Assembly: GCA_029262735.1 (NCBI GenBank)
Contig: JAJCYY010000036.1
Span: 62,001 to 126,000 of the forward strand
Direction of reading: 5' to 3'
Source: Chloroflexota bacterium
GTDB taxonomy: Bacteria > Chloroflexota > Dehalococcoidia > Lucifugimonadales > Lucifugimonadaceae
Length of the DNA stretch: 64,000 nucleotides
A model generated the notes under the pieces. That model searched no databases. It was not told the DNA's origin and worked only from the letters and a program-made list of their open reading frames with translations. This document shows positions 60,114-64,000 of this stretch, in pieces (positions within the stretch are counted from its first letter, which is position 1; every line of letters starts with the position of its first letter). Both the position numbers and the translations under genes were made by a program.

Positions 60114-61352
60114 TTGGTGAAGATGAACCGAAAATCCTTCCTCTTAGTGGTTGTTGCCGTCGCTGCCGTCCTTAGCGGCGGGGGATATGTGCTGTATCAA
60201 TCGATCGATCAGCCGCCCCGGGCTGTCCATTTGACCTACTTCACCTACACATCGGACGAACTGGACTCGTTACGCGATCTGAGTTCGGACCGGAAAATGT
60301 CTATCGACGATCTGTTTGATTGGGAGGACACGCTATTCGATCTGGTAAGTGATCAGAGAATCACGAGAAGTTCTGCCAAAAATATGCTGGCGTATCTGGT
60401 CGTCGCCCAGAGAGACGCAGCGTACCTGTCATCCAACGTCCACCAGGAATTCCGGGGAAGCATCGACCCTGTGTCAAGGGATGTCGCCTGCTTATTCATC
60501 CCAGAGGTCTGCCAGGAGATACCGGTCGAAACCGACGCGTATTCAGAGCGGCTAACGGCAATCGTACTCCCGAAGATTGAAGCCAGAATACTTGCAGCCA
60601 AAAACAACACCCGGGCGTACGAGATGAGGTCCGAGGACCAGTACTGGGACAATGGCAAGCCAAAGGTTGTTTCGCAAGAGACGTGGTTAATCGACTCCCC
60701 GGAGGGCTACAGGATCGCGCCACCACCTGAAATCGGATCTGAAGCAGATATGGCTCAGGTCCAGATGGTGAGGGATGCCCTGGACAACATCACGGACGAC
60801 CAGATACTGGCCGTCCTTCGCTGGTCAGGTGGCCCCTACACCATTGGCACAAACGCCTTGTGGCCCGAACTGGCGACAAAGTACATGAGGCGAACCGGGT
60901 TCAGCGATTTGGCGCAGGCGCTCAAGATCCGCTCAGTGCTAATGATGACCGTCATCGACACCCGTATTGCTGTCGACGATTCTAAGTACACCTATCTGGT
61001 GAAGCGGCCCGCGCCCAGACTCGGGACGGACGACCCGTTGTACACAATCATGCCGACGGTTGACAGTCCGTCTTACCCCTCGACCAGCATGGTTGTCGCA
61101 ACCGCGGCGGCAACCATCATGTCTTTCTACTTTCCTGAAAATACGGACGAGTGGAACACCTTCGCAAAAGAGATCGGTGACTCCCGAGTCTGGTCCGGCA
61201 TCCACTACCCGATGGATCCCGAAAGGGGCGCGAGCTTGGGGCGAAAGGTGGGTCTGGAAAGTCTCAGGATTGCTGAACCGATGAGCAGCTTAAATTTCGA
61301 TCCAAGCTACGAGGACTACCTCTTCCAACCGGGCATCGCAGGGCCAGGATAG
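60114..61352 (+). CDS. PAP2/vanadium-haloperoxidase-fold exported protein
   Basis: Protein of 412 residues with one N-terminal membrane helix (about 7-27) and a periplasmic helical domain. The C-terminal part carries two of the three phosphate/vanadate-site motifs: K-x6-RP at Lys291-Arg298-Pro299, and SR-x5-H-x3-D at Ser357, Arg358, His364, Asp368. In place of PSGH is PSTS (322-325), so the acid-base histidine is missing. It may still bind phosphate or vanadate, perhaps as a sensor rather than an enzyme. The histidine kinase begins 7 bp after its stop, which fits a sensory partner role. Confidence 0.75.
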   Translation: MVKMNRKSFLLVVVAVAAVLSGGGYVLYQSIDQPPRAVHLTYFTYTSDELDSLRDLSSDRKMSIDDLFDWEDTLFDLVSDQRITRSSAKNMLAYLVVAQRDAAYLSSNVHQEFRGSIDPVSRDVACLFIPEVCQEIPVETDAYSERLTAIVLPKIEARILAAKNNTRAYEMRSEDQYWDNGKPKVVSQETWLIDSPEGYRIAPPPEIGSEADMAQVQMVRDALDNITDDQILAVLRWSGGPYTIGTNALWPELATKYMRRTGFSDLAQALKIRSVLMMTVIDTRIAVDDSKYTYLVKRPAPRLGTDDPLYTIMPTVDSPSYPSTSMVVATAAATIMSFYFPENTDEWNTFAKEIGDSRVWSGIHYPMDPERGASLGRKVGLESLRIAEPMSSLNFDPSYEDYLFQPGIAGPG

Positions 61353-61359
61353 GGGCTCC

Positions 61360-62817
61360 ATGTCAATTTCGATTAGAAATATCACAATCGGAAAGAAGCT
61401 CCTGGTCGGGTTCATGTCGATCGCCCTCCTTGTGGCGGTCACCGGCTATATCGGAGTCCGTGAGACACGACAGATCCAGAGATCCTTTGAAGAGGCCGCA
61501 AGCTCTTCAGTTCCTGCAATCCAGGCACTGGAAGAGATCAAGAGGGCGGAAAACGAAATCGCTCTCCGGATTGGTGAATTCCCCGCAGGTACTGAAACGG
61601 CAGACGAAAAGAGTGCATTGATTGGAAAGGTGGAGACACTGGTCAGATGGTCGGAACGGTACGACCGTGCTGTGATAGCCGGCGAGGCGGACGCGCGATT
61701 AGTGTTTAGTCAGAATGTGAAGACTGCGGAAGAAGACGTGATTCTTAACGCATTCAAGTTGCTCGGGCTAAAAGAGCGCGGCATATCGGGAGATGTGCTG
61801 GACGCCAGTGTTGAGGATTTGGAGAAAGCCCAAGCTCGCCTGAAGCGGATTATCGACGAAGCGATTCGCGATGAGCTGGCTCACATCGAGGAAAACGACG
61901 CTCACGTCTCCACGGCTTCCGATGAAACGGTCAGAAATATTTTTCTGGCGTCCGCTCTGACTTTTGCATTCGCTGCGTCCATGGGTCTGGTTTTCGCCCG
62001 TTCTATCGGAGCGCCCGTCAGGCGGCTGAAGAAATCGGTTGAGCGGTTTGGCATTAGGTACGCGGGAGGATCAACTGAGGTCCCGGTTGGCACGGGTGAT
62101 GAAATCCGTCAGCTGTCGCAGTCGTTTAACTGGATGAAAGAGAGGCTGGAGGAAACGACCGTCCACCGAGACCGGCTGGAGCGTCAACTGATCGAACGCG
62201 AGGTCATGCTGAGCGAAATCCACCACCGGGTTAAGAACAATCTGGAAATTGTCTCAAGCTTGCTCGATCTCCAGGCAGCAGACCTGGTGGACCAACGAGC
62301 ACTCCCATTGTTCAGACGCAGTCAGGACCGGATCAGGTCTATGGCACTCATCCACGAACAGCTGTATCAGTCCGAAGACCTTGCGAAACTTGATTTCGGC
62401 GAATACCTCCGGAACCTCGTGGCCAATCTGCAAAATGCATATGGGACCGGTCCCGATTCTGTAGATGTTAAGTTCGATGTCGAGCACATATTCATGGGCA
62501 TCGATTCGGCGATTCCCTGTGGTCTCATCATCAATGAGCTGGTTTCAAATGCGCTGGAACACGCGTTCCCGGCGGGTCGACATGGCGAAATAAGCATCTC
62601 CCTTCGGCTGGATAAAGATAGTCGGTATCAGCTTGCCGTCTGTGACAACGGAGTTCGCTTACCCGATGGTCTGGACTTTCGCAATACAAAATCGTTAGGC
62701 CTGAAACTGGTCAATGCCCTGACAGCCCAACTCAAGGGAAATATCGAGGTGGATCAAAGTAGCGGGACAGCTTTCAGGATAACGTTCGAAGCAAATAAGC
62801 CTGAGGTGACCACGTGA
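61360..62817 (+). CDS. Membrane histidine kinase of the HisKA_2 type
   Basis: Sensor kinase of 485 residues. Membrane helices at about 12-32 and 194-214 enclose a periplasmic four-helix-bundle sensor. HAMP (about 215-270) is followed by a HisKA_2 dimerisation domain with EIHHRVKNNLEIVSSLLDLQ (His288/His289) and a HATPase domain with IINELVSNALEHAF (N box), AVCDNGVRLPDG (G1) and SLGLKLVNAL (G2). Such kinases commonly act on stand-alone receivers. It is coupled to the next gene by a 4-bp overlap (GTGA). Confidence 0.9.
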   Translation: MSISIRNITIGKKLLVGFMSIALLVAVTGYIGVRETRQIQRSFEEAASSSVPAIQALEEIKRAENEIALRIGEFPAGTETADEKSALIGKVETLVRWSERYDRAVIAGEADARLVFSQNVKTAEEDVILNAFKLLGLKERGISGDVLDASVEDLEKAQARLKRIIDEAIRDELAHIEENDAHVSTASDETVRNIFLASALTFAFAASMGLVFARSIGAPVRRLKKSVERFGIRYAGGSTEVPVGTGDEIRQLSQSFNWMKERLEETTVHRDRLERQLIEREVMLSEIHHRVKNNLEIVSSLLDLQAADLVDQRALPLFRRSQDRIRSMALIHEQLYQSEDLAKLDFGEYLRNLVANLQNAYGTGPDSVDVKFDVEHIFMGIDSAIPCGLIINELVSNALEHAFPAGRHGEISISLRLDKDSRYQLAVCDNGVRLPDGLDFRNTKSLGLKLVNALTAQLKGNIEVDQSSGTAFRITFEANKPEVTT

Positions 62818-63704
62818 TTAGCAATGCTCCACGAATCCTGGTCGTCGAAGACGAGGCCATCGTGGCAATGGCCCTACAGGCCAGATTAGAAAACCTGGGA
62901 TACGCCGTCGTCAACGTGACCGCTTCTGGAGAAGAGGCGATCGTACATGCCGCCGAATTGAGTCCCGATCTCGTTCTGATGGACATTCGGCTAGCTGGGG
63001 CTATTGATGGTATCCAGGCCGCCGAACAGATTCGGGTTCGCTACGACATTCCGGTGGTTTATCTGACAGCGTATGCAGATCAGGCCACGTTGCAGCGAGC
63101 GAAGCTAACTGGGCCCTATAGCTACCTGATCAAACCGGTCGAGGAAAGTGCCTTACATACCGCTGTTGAGGTCGCTCTCTTCAAGCACGGAATGGAGAGG
63201 GCGCTGAAACGTTCGGACCAACTCACCGCTACGGGAGTAATAGCTGCCGGCATCGCGCACGAAATAGATATTCCTTTGACCAGCGTCCTGCGCACTTCTC
63301 AACTACTTTCGGACAAATTAGAAGGATCCCTCAGAAACGATGCTCTTCAGATTCTTGAAGAGGTACAGCGAGCTAAGAGCATCGTTCAAGGCCTCCTCTC
63401 GTTGGTACGGCAGCAAGTTCAGCATTCTCCAGAAGAAGAGAATATTGCTGCCGAGGTAATCAGCGAGAACTTTCCGGAGCCTCGGTATCAGGAAGTTCTC
63501 ACCCCCCGTCAGGTCGAAATCGTCCGGCAGATCTTGGCTGGTCGACCTACCAAAGACATAGCTGAAGAGTTGGTGATTACCACTGACACAGTAGCCACGC
63601 ACGTGGGGGACATCTACAAGAGGACCGATTGTACGAACCGTGTTTCATTGGTCTTATGGGCAATCAACCACGGCCTCGTTTCGTCACGTGAGTCAGAAGG
63701 ATAG
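62814..63704 (+). CDS. Response regulator with receiver, HisKA-like helix and LuxR domain
   Basis: Protein of 296 residues. The receiver (about 6-125) has the acidic pair Glu12-Asp13, phospho-acceptor Asp57 in VLMDIRL and Lys in YLIKP. Residues about 138-205 form a histidine-kinase dimerisation helix pair with an H-box (GIAHEIDIPLTSV) but no ATPase domain follows. The C-terminus is a LuxR/GerE helix-turn-helix (LTPRQVEIVRQILAG ... RVSLVLWAINHGLV). The HisKA part may only dimerise, or its His may take part in a relay. GTG start, overlapping the kinase stop. Confidence 0.87.
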   Translation: MISNAPRILVVEDEAIVAMALQARLENLGYAVVNVTASGEEAIVHAAELSPDLVLMDIRLAGAIDGIQAAEQIRVRYDIPVVYLTAYADQATLQRAKLTGPYSYLIKPVEESALHTAVEVALFKHGMERALKRSDQLTATGVIAAGIAHEIDIPLTSVLRTSQLLSDKLEGSLRNDALQILEEVQRAKSIVQGLLSLVRQQVQHSPEEENIAAEVISENFPEPRYQEVLTPRQVEIVRQILAGRPTKDIAEELVITTDTVATHVGDIYKRTDCTNRVSLVLWAINHGLVSSRESEG

Positions 63705-64000
63705 GTAGGCCCAGGGACGCTTGAGCGTCGGTTAGGCCATCGGCAGATATCAGCATTCGCTAGATTTAGGAGAGAATCGTGATGCCATCAAGGTTTGAAA
63801 GCCCATGTGACCGATGCTGAGTCGTTTGTCGCCGAGTCGCAGGTCGGCGCGCCATTCGGCGCCTCTGATTACCTCTGACTACGAGCGCGTTCCTTAAAGT
63901 TAGTCAACGCAGGCGATGGCAGCCACCGTAGGAATCGCTAGCCTCCGATCTGTCGCGAGGAAGCCAATATAGGCAGCAACAACGCGATGAGGTGCGAAGC
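63705..64000. other. Intergenic end of window with leader repeat R3
   Basis: No gene. The stretch at about 63,870-63,955 (CTGACTACGAGCGCG ... GATGGCAGCC ... GAATCGCTAG) aligns with R2 upstream of the PAP2/kinase operon, so a similarly regulated gene probably starts just beyond the window. Confidence 0.45.

Overview
The window looks like chromosomal DNA of an uncultured, aerobic bacterium, most plausibly a Chloroflexota lineage such as the marine SAR202/Dehalococcoidia type. This placement is inference. It rests on an A2-type haem-copper oxidase, several Thr/Pro-linked lipoproteins, large NTPase-LuxR regulators in paralogous copies, a mycothiol-enzyme-like (MDMPI) fold protein and moderate GC. 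No rRNA, complete tRNA or CRISPR array was seen.

Layout. (1) 1-8.0 kb: end of a two-component system (response regulator cut by the window edge, then histidine kinase), then two tandem paralogous lipoproteins (PKD, Ig-like domains, NHL propeller). (2) 8.0-14.3 kb: a decayed chemotaxis receptor tail, a lipoprotein cytochrome c, a PAS-LuxR regulator and a cytochrome oxidase operon (subunits II-I-IV-III). (3) 14.3-25.3 kb: a tRNA-like remnant, a giant multidomain exported protein of about 2,411 residues (cohesin, FN3, membrane segment, subtilase, propeller, dockerin), remains of a serine recombinase, and a LysM lipoprotein gene broken by a 10-bp tandem duplication. (4) 26-35 kb: a methyltransferase/PQ-loop/LuxR-NTPase cassette, an operon of tiny membrane proteins with a larger membrane protein, and a DUF3326-SET pair. 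(5) 35.2-57.7 kb: a segment bounded by two identical 48-bp repeats with the C-terminal half of a large serine recombinase at its right end. It is probably an integrated element of about 22.5 kb. It carries a second methyltransferase/LuxR-NTPase cassette, an eight-gene glycan operon (Ugd, two glycosyltransferases, two GT-C-like membrane proteins, a flippase-like protein, a methyltransferase and a Trm112-like zinc ribbon), a calcium-binding RTX-like repeat protein, and a nested IS3-family insertion. (6) 57.7-64 kb: an unknown protein, a TPR gene flanked by an inverted repeat, and an operon of a PAP2/vanadium-haloperoxidase-fold protein, a histidine kinase and an unusual response regulator.

The main theme is mobility and decay. 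At least four further, more degenerate copies of a repeat resembling the 3' end of a tRNA or tmRNA punctuate the region from 14 to 58 kb, and pseudogenes cluster beside them. The stable parts are the respiratory operon and the two-component systems. The accessory parts are mostly cell-surface functions (lipoproteins, adhesive or cellulosome-like modules, glycans, RTX repeats) and duplicated regulatory methyltransferase cassettes.
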